DNA of 64,000 bases from contig OV884057.1 of assembly GCA_930367215.1 (NCBI GenBank), positions 203,597,621-203,661,620 on the forward strand, in the 5' to 3' direction. The stretch comes from Pollenia angustigena. Taxonomy: Eukaryota; Arthropoda; Insecta; Diptera; Polleniidae. Made by a program: the position numbers and the translations under genes. Position 1 is the first letter of the stretch; the number at the start of each line of letters is the position of its first letter. The notes under the pieces were generated by a model. The model was not told where the DNA came from, did not search any database, and saw only the letters and a program-made list of their open reading frames with translations. Below, piece by piece: positions 1 to 9,697 of the stretch.

Positions 1-575
1 ATAGGACCAGTCCAAACACGCGTGTAAAGAGTAGTCCACAAGGGACCAGGACTAGTCCAAAAGTAACCCAAACGTATTAAAAAGACCTTCAAAAGAAGTA
101 GTAAATTCATGGGTTCCGCGGATAATGCACTGGTTCTTTTTAGGTGAAACATGCATGATTTTAACATTAGCGTGTCGTTGGGGAGCATGGGTTCACATTA
201 AGGTAAACGGCTCGTCATTAAAAATAAGGCTTAAAACTAATGAAAGTTCAGTGATTAGATCGGGGTTTTCATTGATCTGGAATATTAACTGAATTGAGTG
301 TGAATGAAAAGCAATAAATCTTTAATGATTTTAATACGTATTTTCATTGGTGCTCGATATTAATTTTTATATGCATTATGGGAATTTATTATAAATTACA
401 TTTTTCCTTTTGTTTTCACTATGTAGTAGTAAGATTTTGACAACGGCGGGTAAATTTTACACAAACAAAATGCCTGTTGTTTTTTGTATTGTTATAGAGG
501 TAAGCAGACCTATTGGATAAGCCTTGATATACGCAATATAACAAATTAAAATACATATTAAATTAAATGTATTTA
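1..575. other. AT-rich non-coding stretch
   Basis: No convincing coding region is visible. The first 60 bases contain several variants of the words GGACCAGTCC and AGTAGTCC, which recur near 1150-1345 and at 7386-7408, so this end probably belongs to an old dispersed repeat. The rest is unremarkable AT-rich sequence. Confidence 0.5.
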
Positions 576-837
576 CATATCGATGGTTTTCTTCCGCAAC
601 CACGTAACTCGATTTTTTGTGATTTTTTGTTTTAACTGGGAAAGTAATCAGTAAATACCGCTTTACAATTTTGCAATTTTTTTGTTTGGCGGAATATCGG
701 AATTTTTCCTAATTCTTGGATTATAAAAGAATATGAAGCATAAAGTTTCAAATATTTGGTTAAAATAAAGTATTTTGTCTCTCCTGAAAAGAAGTTGTTT
801 TTGAGTTACGAGGTTGCGGAAGAAAACCATCGATATG
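576..837. mobile_element. TA-flanked foldback MITE
   Basis: Two inverted arms of about 35 bases (576-610 and 803-837) begin CATATCGATGGTTTTCTTCC and are almost identical as reverse complements. Both ends are bordered by TA (574-575 and 838-839), the target duplication of Tc1/mariner-type elements. The interior has no coding capacity, so this looks like a 262-bp non-autonomous element. The superfamily is inferred only from the TA border. Confidence 0.7.
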
Positions 838-2309
838 TATATATTAAAAAAAATTTAACTCAATCATTAAAGTCAATTGTATATAATATTCGTCCCCTTT
901 CAATCCTAAAAGAATACATAATTATAGTGAAAAATTGTAATTCCTACATAAGAGTTAAATGGGTGCATTGCATGTAATTTTTCATGGGTTCACTTATTTA
1001 AAATTTATTCGAATTTTGGAACGCATTCATTCAAGTAGTTAAGTGCTAAGGAAGTCATGAAAATATCCCTTCTAAATACTTGAACAACTTCAAAAGTTTT
1101 TTGCTGGGATGGTCTATTTAACATTACGATTTCCTAGGAGAGGACTATATAACCCACCTTTGGACCACTTAGGAGTAGTTTTAAAACTACTCCATGGTAC
1201 ACTCAATAGGATTAATTTTGAAGTCGTTTAAAAACGAAAGCATGTCGTTAAAAAACGAAGACATGTCGTTTCACTACAAACACTTTTTAACAATGACATG
1301 GTCCATGCTTGCATTACATCGGACCAGTCCATGGAGTAGTCCTTTTTATCAAAATGGATCAGGTGGTCCAATTTTATTTGCAGGGAAGATAATGGCCTAC
1401 GTATTTGTGTTTGTTTATAAAGTTGCTCAGTGATGCCAGGAAAATTTTTTAGAAAATCCCTACGTGTGTCCAAAAAAATCCCTTTTTTCCCTACAACCAA
1501 AAAAAAGTTCCCTACACTTTTCCTTACATTAAAAATTTATTGTTTTTAGCGACAAGCAAACAAATACATATTTATTTTGTTAACATTTTGTACATACATA
1601 TTTATTAAAAAAAAAAACAATTTTAAAAATAACACTGTTTGACAAATTTAATTTTTTTATTTTTGACAAAAACGCCTCTATAAATTCATTAATCTAGAAC
1701 AAAACAGAGTCAAACTTTGTATTTGATTTATCATTTCCTCATCTTTTGTTAATTTAATAAGTATTTAATAATTTTTAGCAAACTTGGTACCAAACAAATT
1801 TATAAAAATTGTTTAATTTAAAATTTAAACAATTTTTATAAACTGAAAAATAAGTACATAGTTAGTTGTCAGTTCAAAAGTCATGCAAAGATGGCCAATT
1901 GACTACTGCTTATGACATGCCCATGTTAAAATAATGAGTCGTCGACAAGGAAAAAAGTCACTCAATCAACTAGATGTGGTTATAAAAAAACCAGTTTGAA
2001 GTTAGTTATAAATGTGTTTGACTTCCTACAGGGATATTACACACTTTATGTTTCACAAATACCATTGCTCAAAAGCAACATACAATTTTATATTTCAATA
2101 CAAAATTGAATTTATGTATGAGGCATTTTTATCATTTGACGGTCTTCTTTGATTTTTTGATATTTACCTACTTAAAATAATTTTAATTTTGCAAGACTGA
2201 ATTGCATAAAAAAGTAACAGTTCTTACTTTGAAGGGCCATGTATACAAAACAATTGTTTTGACAAAAACAACAGGATGTTTTTGTGAATATTTAAAATTT
2301 TTGATATTC
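838..2309. other. Non-coding, with a dispersed repeat block near 1130-1375
   Basis: No gene is recognised. Bases 1320-1342 carry a 23-base word (starting CGGACCAGTCC, ending GAGTAGTCC) that occurs identically at 7386-7408, followed at both sites by a related TTTTAT-AAAATGGAT tract. A short palindrome around TTTTAAAA lies near 1175. Short open frames here lack codon or motif support. Confidence 0.4.
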
Positions 2310-2319
2310 ATACAAATAA

Positions 2320-2937
2320 TAAAAAAGAGTATTTCACATTGGGAAGAAAACAAGATTTCTTGCGAAGAGTTTCAAGCTACAACAATAACATTTACATTTA
2401 ATGGATCTCCCACATCTGTAACATCAGTTTATAGTCCACCGAGACACAATATAAAAATCGAACAATACAAAGATCTAATAAATTCACATAAATACAAATT
2501 TCTTATGGGAGGAGACTTTAATGCGAAAAATATTCAATGGGGTTCAAACCTGACAACAACAAAAGGTAAAGAACTACTAAGCGCTATAAAAAACACTGGT
2601 AGTAGAGTGGTGTCCACTGGTAAACCAACTTATTGGCCTACCGATACAACGAAAACGCCAGACGTTATAGACTTTTTTATTCTCAAAAAAATTCCGCTAA
2701 ATTGCGTCTATATAGAAGATGGCTATGAACTTAGTTCTGACCACTCACCAATTTACTTTACCCTTAACGGTATGGTTACACAAAATACATCTCACAGTAG
2801 AATTGTTAACAAGAAAATAGATTGGAACTACTTTAAATCAATAATTAATTCATCAATAAATCATTGTCAAATTAACTCAACTGAAGATATTGAAAAAGAA
2901 ACTCTTATTTACAAACACACTTCAACAAGCGGCTTGA
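2320..2937 (+). pseudogene. Endonuclease part of Jockey-like ORF2 (truncated, frameshifted)
   Basis: The frame encodes the C-terminal two thirds of an APE-type endonuclease: GGDFNAKNIQWGS (active-site Asp and Asn), the TYWPTDTTKTPDVIDF block and the SSDHSPIYF motif with the catalytic His. The open frame physically starts at 2202, but residues before about position 39 lie outside the element and have no homology. Around 2920-2940 the reading frame is lost: the matching downstream frame has a TGA at 2935 and stays open from 2938. This copy cannot make an intact ORF2 protein. Confidence 0.8.
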
Positions 2938-4839
2938 CAAAGCACTCCCGAACTAACGAAGAAGCCTGGTTCTCCTTCTTATCCTCTAAGAATAAAAAAG
3001 CTTATTTCTTCAAAGAGAAAGCTACGTAAAAAATGGCAACAGTCTCGCTCACCTGATGATAAGTCCAGATTAAACCATGCAGCCCAATCTCTAAAACGGG
3101 AAATTAAAAAATTCAAAGAAGACAATCTAAGTGATTATCTTTCAAACCTATCTTACGATAATAAAACTGACTATTCACTTTGGAAAGCAGCTAAGGATCA
3201 TAATAGACCAACAACAAACAAAACTCCAATTTTAAAAACAAATGGTACCTGGGCCAAAAGTAATTCAGAAAAAGTTGACACATTCGCTGATCATCTCAGC
3301 ACTGTCTTTGGAACTAAAAAAACTCAATCCACCTCGATAAATGACATTTCCCTAAATAGTTATGGAAATTACGCCAATTATAACTCTGCAAGTTCTGGAA
3401 TAAACAATAATCAAAATAATATAGCAGAATTGAACAACATTAAACAAGTTTATCTAAAGGAAGTTATAAATGAAATTAAATACTTAAATTCAAAGAAATC
3501 TCCTGGATTCGATCAAATTACTGCAGACATATTGAAAAATTTACCATACAACGGAGTGGTTAAACTAACTACCATTTTTAACGCTTCCCTAAAATACAAA
3601 TATATATCATGCTACTGGAGGGTAGCAGAAATAATAATGGTCCCCAAACCAGGAAAAAATGCTCATGATGTCAAATCCTACCGACCTATTTCGTTACTGC
3701 CAATAATGGGAAAACTATTTGAAAGAATAATTAGCACAAGACTAGAATTCGTTATAAAAACCAAAAACCTGATTCCAGATCATCAATTTGGATTTACTAT
3801 TGAGCAGATACACAGAGTTACACATCAAATAGAGATCGCTCTTGAACACAAGGAGGTATGCTCAGCAGTCTTCTTAGACGTATCCCAAGCTTTCGATGGT
3901 GTCTGGCATGCTGGACTTATGCGAAAGATACAAAATATTCTACCTACAACATATTGCAAACTACTTCAGTCCTACATTTCAGATAGGTACTATAGAGTAA
4001 GATGCGAAAATCAGTACTCTAAACTTCATCAAATAACCTCTGGTGTCCCTCAAGGCAGTATCTTGGGCCCAACGTTATATTTATTGTACACATACGATAT
4101 GCCTGTCACAAACAACTGTTTTATAGGCACTTTTGCTGATGATACAGTAATATTAGCGAAAGGTAAATCTAATCAAGAATCAACAACAATTCTTCAAAAC
4201 GCGTTAAATCAAGTTGATCTGTGGACAAACACTTGGCGTCTACAACTAAACAGCTCTAAATCAATCCATATCGACTTCACTCTAAAAAAAATTGAGCATA
4301 TTCCTATCTATATAGACAACAAACAGGTGCCTATATCCGACCATGCAAAATACCTGGGAATGACGCTTGATGAAAAGCTTCTTTGGAAGAAACATGTTGA
4401 AAAGAAAAAAAATGAGCTCGACTTTAAATATAGAAAATTAATGTGGCTAGTTGGTAGAAATTCAAATCTTTCGACACACAACAAATTAATGTTGTACAAC
4501 CAAGTTCTCAAACCAGTATGGTTGTATGGCATTCAAATTGTGGGATGCGCCAAAAACCATGTAATCGAGATAATTCAGCGGTTTCAAAACAAAGTTTTAA
4601 GAAACATAGTAGGTGCACCGTGGTACATCAGAAATGAAGACCTTCATCGGGATCTTAAAATAAACTCCGTAAAACAGGAAATAATTATACATGCTAGAAA
4701 ACATGACACAAGGCTACAAAACCACACAAACTCGGAAATTCCTACGTTGCTTAATACATCAGTATTAAGCAGAAGGCTAAATCGCTTCAAACCTCATGAT
4801 CTGGTAACACGGTTCGATGGGGAACATCAAGGCCAATGA
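2938..4839 (+). pseudogene. Reverse transcriptase part of Jockey-like ORF2 (frameshifted copy)
   Basis: This frame stays open from 2938 to the stop at 4837-4839, with an internal ATG at 3430. It contains the linker (KKWQQSRSPDD, SLWKAA), then the RT core: KSPGFDQITADILKNLP, YRPISLLPIMGKLFERI, SAVFLDVSQAFDGVWH, SGVPQGSILGPTLY and the catalytic FADD at 4132-4143. The C-terminal region (LWKKHVEKK, NKVLRNIVGAPWYIRN) parallels the copy at 13.7-16.4 kb. Compared with that copy, FGF(RREHS)TIEQ has lost five residues, an in-frame 15-base deletion in the RT. It is a decayed relative rather than a recent copy of the second element. Confidence 0.85.
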
Positions 4840-5570
4840 GCCTATAAACTAATAAATATCCATAAATGAACTACTAGTTAGTCACTAAGAGCTACTTTTT
4901 GGGTTAGAGATTAGCGATTAAATTAACTTTAATCTCCGTATTTACTTTTTGAGTTGTATTTTTTTTAACTTTTTTTTGCTAGTTTAAGCGGCCAACGGTG
5001 GTGGTTTAAACCTAAACTTAAACTGTCAACATACATATGTTTAACATAAAGAACTTGCAGAAATATAAACAAAAAATACATTTTAAAACATTGCTTATCA
5101 CTTTTATATAATTTTTCCATTCTATATTTTTTCTGTAACATATTTTTTCTTTAAACGCAAAAAATTTCTACCTTGTAAACAATATTAAATTCGCGCATTT
5201 TCTTCTTCTTCTTTGATATTGCTTGATAAAAAGATGATATTTGCAAAAAATGTTGCCATTTATTTGTGCTCAGTATGGTAGCGCTACATGGTTTAAGCCA
5301 CCACCCAAAAATATCAAATTCAATTGATACTAGATTAACTTAATTCTCAGATTAGCTAATTATAGAATAAAATTAACTTTAATCTCAAACCCAAAAAGTG
5401 GCTCTAAATGAGACTAGTTGTAGGTTAATGTTAAGCAAAACTAATCTAAATTTGTTTAAATAAAGAAGAAAAAAAAAAAAAAAATACAAATAACCGCTTG
5501 TGTGTTATATATAAGTTTTTGTTAAGCTAATTGGGCCTAATGTATTAGTGTAAATAAAAAACCTTTTTTA

Positions 5571-5620
5571 CGTTTCTCCCAACGTTTCGTCAATTATTTG
5601 TTGACATCTTCAGGGGTTGT
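5571..5620 (-). ncRNA. Degenerate hammerhead-like motif
   Basis: On the minus strand CTGAAGA (fits the CUGANGA core) is followed by a hairpin GTCAA/TTGAC, then GAAAC, then GTTGGGAG, where GGG can pair with CCC just before the core. The CTGA-GA, hairpin, GAAAC order is that of hammerhead motifs in Penelope-like element repeats. Stem III would be only ACGT and stem I is three pairs, so activity is doubtful. It directly follows the 3' end of the Jockey-like element. Confidence 0.3.
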
Positions 5621-5867
5621 CTATTTAATATTTTTTTAAAATTATTTTGTAAAAAAAACCATATATTATTACAAAATTATAAAACAACAAAATAAATAAA
5701 CTTACAATTACAAGTTAGTTTTTCACATTAAATTTTACATTGAATGTTGCACAGCTTACATAAAACATAAAACATTTAACATATAATTATTTGGTCCTGT
5801 ACAAACAAAACCATTTCGTTAATAAAAGTGTTGTTCGAAAAAGTAATTGTTTCCTTAACTATTCCTG

Positions 5868-5965
5868 CGAAGCTCTACGCTTGTCTGTGGGAGGCCAGAG
5901 TCTGGCGGGAATGGAACCCGCGACTCCGGCACTGATAACTAGCTCACTACCAGCTAATTTCATTT
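5868..5965 (-). repeat. tRNA-derived SINE
   Basis: On the minus strand there is a B-box-like GGTTCCATTCC (5908-5918) and, about 45 bases upstream, a TAGCTGGTAGTGAGCTAG stretch that resembles an A box. The same arrangement, including TAGTGAGCTAGT and TCAGTGC, occurs on the plus strand at 36.95 kb, so this is a dispersed family rather than a tRNA gene. No complete cloverleaf can be drawn. Confidence 0.6.
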
Positions 5966-6127
5966 TGGCCTGAAAGGGCCAAAATAGATTTCTACAGGGC
6001 CATCAAACGTTCAAAGGTGCCAAAAATGGCACAATTGTGCCACGTTTTGCATCACTGGTTTACATTAAACGAGAATTCAATAAATTTATGTTAAAGAAAC
6101 GTTAACATAATTGCAGGACTTAACCTG

Positions 6128-7410
6128 TTATGAGCGGCGACAACAAGAATGATTTAACAAAATTAAAAATTTCTTGTTGGGATTGGGGATTGCTGCTATA
6201 ATTGCTGTTTTCCATGAGTGTGGAATTATACCAGAATCGAAAACATTGTTGTAGTGATGAAGAAGTGGGGTTTTATTGGAGTATGAGAGGTGTTTGATCT
6301 TGCAGTATGATATCCGGTCAAATCCCGGGGTAGAGCCTTTAACTTTGTTGATAGCTGTTAGTAGTTCGCATATATTGAGGGGTGTTTTTTTTTTGGCTTG
6401 GTTGTTTAAAGCTTGCAAGTTGTGATGTACTAATACTGAGCTGGATTTAACTGACTTAAATTCTGGTGAAAAATTTTTATCTAAAGAGTTGGCAGACCAC
6501 TTGCTTGCAACGAAGTCGGCGATTAATTTTGGTTCTGTTAGGATACCGTCGCTAGTTTGTATTGCAGTTAAAGGTTTTGAGGAATTTCTGCTTCAGAGCA
6601 TATTGACTTTTTTCCATATGCATATTGGATCATTGAGAGTCCCTGGAAATGGCCTTAGTAAAGTTTTCAAAGCTAGTGGTCTTTGCTTTTTTACATTCTA
6701 GTCTAAATTTTACGTTTGATTTTTAGTATAAAATCAGATTATTGTTGTTAGGATGTTTTTTGAATGTGTGCCACGTTTTAGTTGCGGTATGTGATGATTA
6801 GCTGCGTATCTAATAGCTTTTGTTAATATAGCATTATTTTTGTTTATATTACCTGATGACAGAATTGTGTCCTTTATCTCTTTGTCAACTTGCGTCTTAA
6901 ACAGTTCCCAGTTTGCTTTTTTAAAGTTGAATTTTCTTTTAGGGGTTTTGGTAAAATTGCATGTATGTACCTGTAGTTATCGTTGTTAGTGTAGGGAAGT
7001 GGTCGCTGTTATGGGGATCATTGAGCGTTTGACATGTTGTTATTGATAGAAGGGAAGGATTACCAACGCTGATAATGCACATATTATTTTGGTTTAAAGA
7101 ATTTTCAATAATTATTTAAGATAGATCCCCATAAAACATTCCAGCTTTTAACATCTCCCAATAAAACGATGGGAGTGTGAATGTTATTGAAAAGTTCGTT
7201 GAAGTCTTGTAATAAGAAAGTTTTATCAGGGTGTATATAAACGGATATTACTGTAATTTTTATGTTCAACAAGATTTCTACCGAGATGTTTAGTAGTTTT
7301 GATGATTTGAAACTACGTTTATGTGGGATGTGCTCACGAATAAGTAGTCCAATTCCATGTTTTTCTGTAGTGTTTGCAGTATGGTCGGACCAGTCCATGG
7401 AGTAGTCCAT
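6128..7410 (-). pseudogene. I-like non-LTR retrotransposon remnant
   Basis: Read on the minus strand, 7410-7105 encodes an endonuclease fragment (GIGLLIREHIPHKRS, TVISVYIHP, LLGDVKSWNVLWGS). DPHNSDHFPTLTT follows in another frame near 7000, holding the catalytic SDH motif. Bases 6418-6128 encode the start of a reverse transcriptase (STPGFDRISYCKIKHLS, GIIPHSWKTAIIAAIPNPNK). The order EN then RT and the sequence TPG(F/L)DRISY fit the I clade. Frames change several times and stops interrupt the copy, and the rest of the RT is missing. The upstream boundary coincides with the 23-base word shared with 1320-1342. Confidence 0.75.
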
Positions 7411-7535
7411 TTTATTAAAATGGATTAAAATGGCACTTTGTATGAACTGTATTTTAAATATGCCGATTTCTTATCAAAATCACCTGGAACCCATGCTATT
7501 GGGATCCCGTGGGAGCCAAATTTTGAGTACGGATA

Positions 7536-7664
7536 GCCCCTTTCACACTCGGCAAGTTACTTGCCGACAACAACAAAGTGTACAAAATTTTTTTACCCCG
7601 ACCTTACCGCTGACGTCTACAAACAAAGAGTTGCGCAAGTAATTTGCCGTGTGTGAAAGGGGTC
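7536..7664. mobile_element. Small MITE with 3-bp ATA duplication
   Basis: The ends are inverted repeats: CCCCTTTCACACTCGGCAAG on the left and its near reverse complement (CTTTCACACACGGCAAATTA read inward) on the right. ATA borders both sides (7533-7535 and 7665-7667). The element is 129 bp with no coding. The 3-bp A/T duplication suggests PIF/Harbinger-type transposition, which is an inference. Confidence 0.65.
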
Positions 7665-7667
7665 ATA

Positions 7668-8362
7668 GGGATGAAACGATACCACTTGGTTATCCATACT
7701 TTTACTCGATACTGCATCGGCAGTTAACCCGGCGTTTCCACATGTAAGTAATTACTTGCAAGTAGTGTATACGTATTATCAACGAAAAATCGAGGAAACA
7801 GCCGATTGGCTGAATGAACAAATATGGTGTGAATGTTAGTGAAAAAGTGTGAGTGCATTGAGTTTTTCGAACTTGTACTTGCATGTGGAAACGCCAGGTA
7901 AGTATCGATATCTACTCGGTATTAAACAAAAAGCATCGATACTTACTTGTATCGATCGATGTATATGAATGCTTATTTTTAAACAGGGACCGAAAATAAC
8001 CGTTATTTTAAAAATTTTAAAACAGAAAAAAGCATATAGAAAGAAATGTCGGAAAACTAATTCAAGTTTACCATATTGATACCTATGATAAATTAAAAAT
8101 TTTATGATAAAATAAAAATTTTGATTTTTTTTCGAACAAGAATAAAAGTTATTTTTTGATTTTTATTTTTTTGAACAAGCACAAATTCTAAATTTTGTTA
8201 AAAATGGCGTCAACTAGTCTTTATTTGTCAAACAATATATAAAAAAGTAATTATGACCGATACCTACTTGGTAATCGGTTTCAAATTATCGATGCCAAAA
8301 GCGCTCGGTATCGAATGAAAGTATCTAGAAAGTACTTGAAATTGCTCGAACCGTTTCATCCC
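7668..8362. mobile_element. Foldback element with GGGATGAAACG ends
   Basis: The left end GGGATGAAACGATACCACTT is matched in inverted order by the right end, which reads GGGATGAAACGGTTCGAGC from the other strand (8352-8362 is CGTTTCATCCC). The interior holds several ATCGATAC/GTATCGAT variants in both orientations, and a separate MITE has inserted at 7728-7898. No clear target duplication is seen. Confidence 0.55.
7728..7898. mobile_element. MITE with 3-bp TAA duplication, nested
   Basis: The terminal inverted repeats are CCCGGCGTTTCCACATG on the left and CCTGGCGTTTCCACATG on the right (reverse strand), one mismatch apart. TAA borders both ends (7725-7727, 7899-7901). The element is 171 bp and sits inside the GGGATGAAACG foldback. 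TAA fits the TWA target duplication of PIF/Harbinger elements. Confidence 0.65.
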
Positions 8363-8476
8363 AAAGTAAGGGAACAAACATTTTATATAAGATTTTGAAA
8401 TATTTTTTTGTAAATAATAGAGTAATATTTTTTTAGCAATTTAACTCATATAATTTAATAATTTTTTTATTTCTAG

Positions 8477-8569
8477 GCCATGCGCAGCGAACGTATGAGG
8501 CAATATTGGTCCGGTGAAAGGAAGAAGGAAGAACTTTATGCTGAACCTCCAAGAGTTGATGCTTATTAG
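8477..8569 (+). CDS. Candidate last exon of an unidentified host gene
   Basis: A pyrimidine-rich tract ending TTTCTAG (8472-8476) is a good splice acceptor. The frame that starts GCC ATG CGC is open for 30 codons and ends at TAG 8567-8569. The peptide is strongly charged (MRSERMRQYW, GERKKEELYAEPP, VDAY at the end), unlike random AT-rich translation. AATAAA lies at 8623-8628, about 55 bases after the stop, as expected for a 3' end. No upstream exon could be found: the preceding kilobase is transposon sequence, so the intron is long or the exon is a relic. I do not recognise the protein. It could be the C-terminus of a small mitochondrial or ribosomal-type protein, but that is a guess. Confidence 0.4.
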   Translation, partial: AMRSERMRQYWSGERKKEELYAEPPRVDAY

Positions 8570-8704
8570 TTTGAAACTATGAATATATGCTCTTATTTGT
8601 ATTTAAATTCAATAATTCAAGTAATAAATAATATGAGCCGCTGATATAGAAATTTTATTATGAATATGGGTAATTTGATTTGTGAGAAAACAGTTATTAA
8701 TTAC

Positions 8705-9697
8705 CAGGGAAACCACAAATATGCAATTGCATGCTTTTCCTCGTGCGACCAATGATGGCAGAAATAATATATCTATCCGATTTATAGCTTTTTATGAATT
8801 TGGCATCGATTTGTTAGGGCATATTTTGGCATATTTTACCGTTTGGAGCACATATTTGCATAATTAGTTAACAGAGCATTTTTGCAGCATATTTTAAGTT
8901 TTTAGCGCATATTTTGCCTTTTTAAGGAATATTTTGATACATATTCGAATTTTTGAGATGCCTCTTGCAAGCTTTCGCCGCAAAAAAAAAAATTTTTTTT
9001 TTTAAATTCAGTTGGCTTTTCTGTTTTAAATATCATAGGTGTTGCTTTAATTTCGCCATCCACATTTAATTTTTACTCTAAAATGAACACAAAGCAGGTT
9101 GTCATTAAAGATAATTTTATTTTAAACTTTCATATTTTACATTTACGTTTTTGGCGATGAGTGCAATACATAGCAATCTGAACCAATCTTTTAGTACACC
9201 GATCGACTGAGAATCCATTTTTAAAGCGATTTAACGATGCCCATCCGTCTGTCCGGCTGGTTGTCTGCCCATGTTAACCATGTTAAAATTTCGTAAATAC
9301 ATTTTAATTGTACCAAGGACGAAGTCAATGTAAATGGTGAGAATCAGCCTTTAATTGAATATATTCCCCATAAAAACTTCTTTCCAAATTAGACTCTGTG
9401 TACAAGAGCCATCTAATTATGTTGGCATTTATATTAAATTAGCCCAAAAAATATGTTACAGTAGATTTAATTATTTTCGAATTGGTCTGTAAATACTTTT
9501 GTGTTTAGGCTTTACAGATTATAATTTTAGTATTTTTTTCTTTTAAATGGAATTGATGAATATTTTGTTTTTAAATGAGTAATTTTAAACTTTTTTGGGG
9601 CATATTTTTAACAAATTTTGGGGCATATTTTCGAATTTTTGCTGCATATTTAATGCGCATAAAACGCATTTTTTAGAGCATATTTCTGGTTTCCCTG
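8705..9697. mobile_element. Non-autonomous hAT element with perfect 8-bp duplication
   Basis: The ends are CAGGGAAACCACAAATATGC (8705-8724) and, inverted, CAGGGAAACCAGAAATATGC (right end at 9697). The 8-bp duplication TTAATTAC stands at 8697-8704 and 9698-9705 and fits the nTnnnnAn pattern of Ac-type hAT elements. The subterminal 150 bases on each side are filled with GCATATTTT words, typical transposase-binding clusters of hAT elements. There is no transposase. A DINE-like fragment is nested inside. Confidence 0.85.
9163..9385 (+). repeat. DINE-like fragment nested in the hAT element
   Basis: CACCGATCGACTGAGAATCC, CCGTCTGTCCGGCTGG and GTACCAAGGACGAAG resemble, in the same order, parts of the repeats at 25.56 and 36.12 kb (CCGATCGACTCAGAATCAC, GTCCGTCCGGCTGGCTG). 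This is a diverged fragment of that family. Confidence 0.5.

Larger units (their letters stand above)
2320..5484 (+). mobile_element. 5'-truncated Jockey-like non-LTR retrotransposon, copy 1
   Basis: The element carries the end of an APE-type endonuclease, a reverse transcriptase, a 3' UTR of about 630 bases and a 3' A tract (about 5467-5484). A candidate target duplication, ATACAAATAA, lies at 2310-2319 and again at 5484-5493. The left copy sits exactly where homology to the related element at 13.7 kb starts, so the element entered already truncated inside the endonuclease. The sense strand is plus. Clade assignment to Jockey is an inference from domain order (no RNase H) and from the better preserved copy. 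Confidence 0.85.

Noticed and set aside
756..977. 73-codon plus frame
   Set aside because: It overlaps the right arm of a foldback element; the sequence is low complexity without motifs.
7895..7905. GTAAGT splice-donor-like site as partner of the exon at 8477
   Set aside because: It is formed by the MITE end and its TAA duplication, and no open reading frame leads into it.
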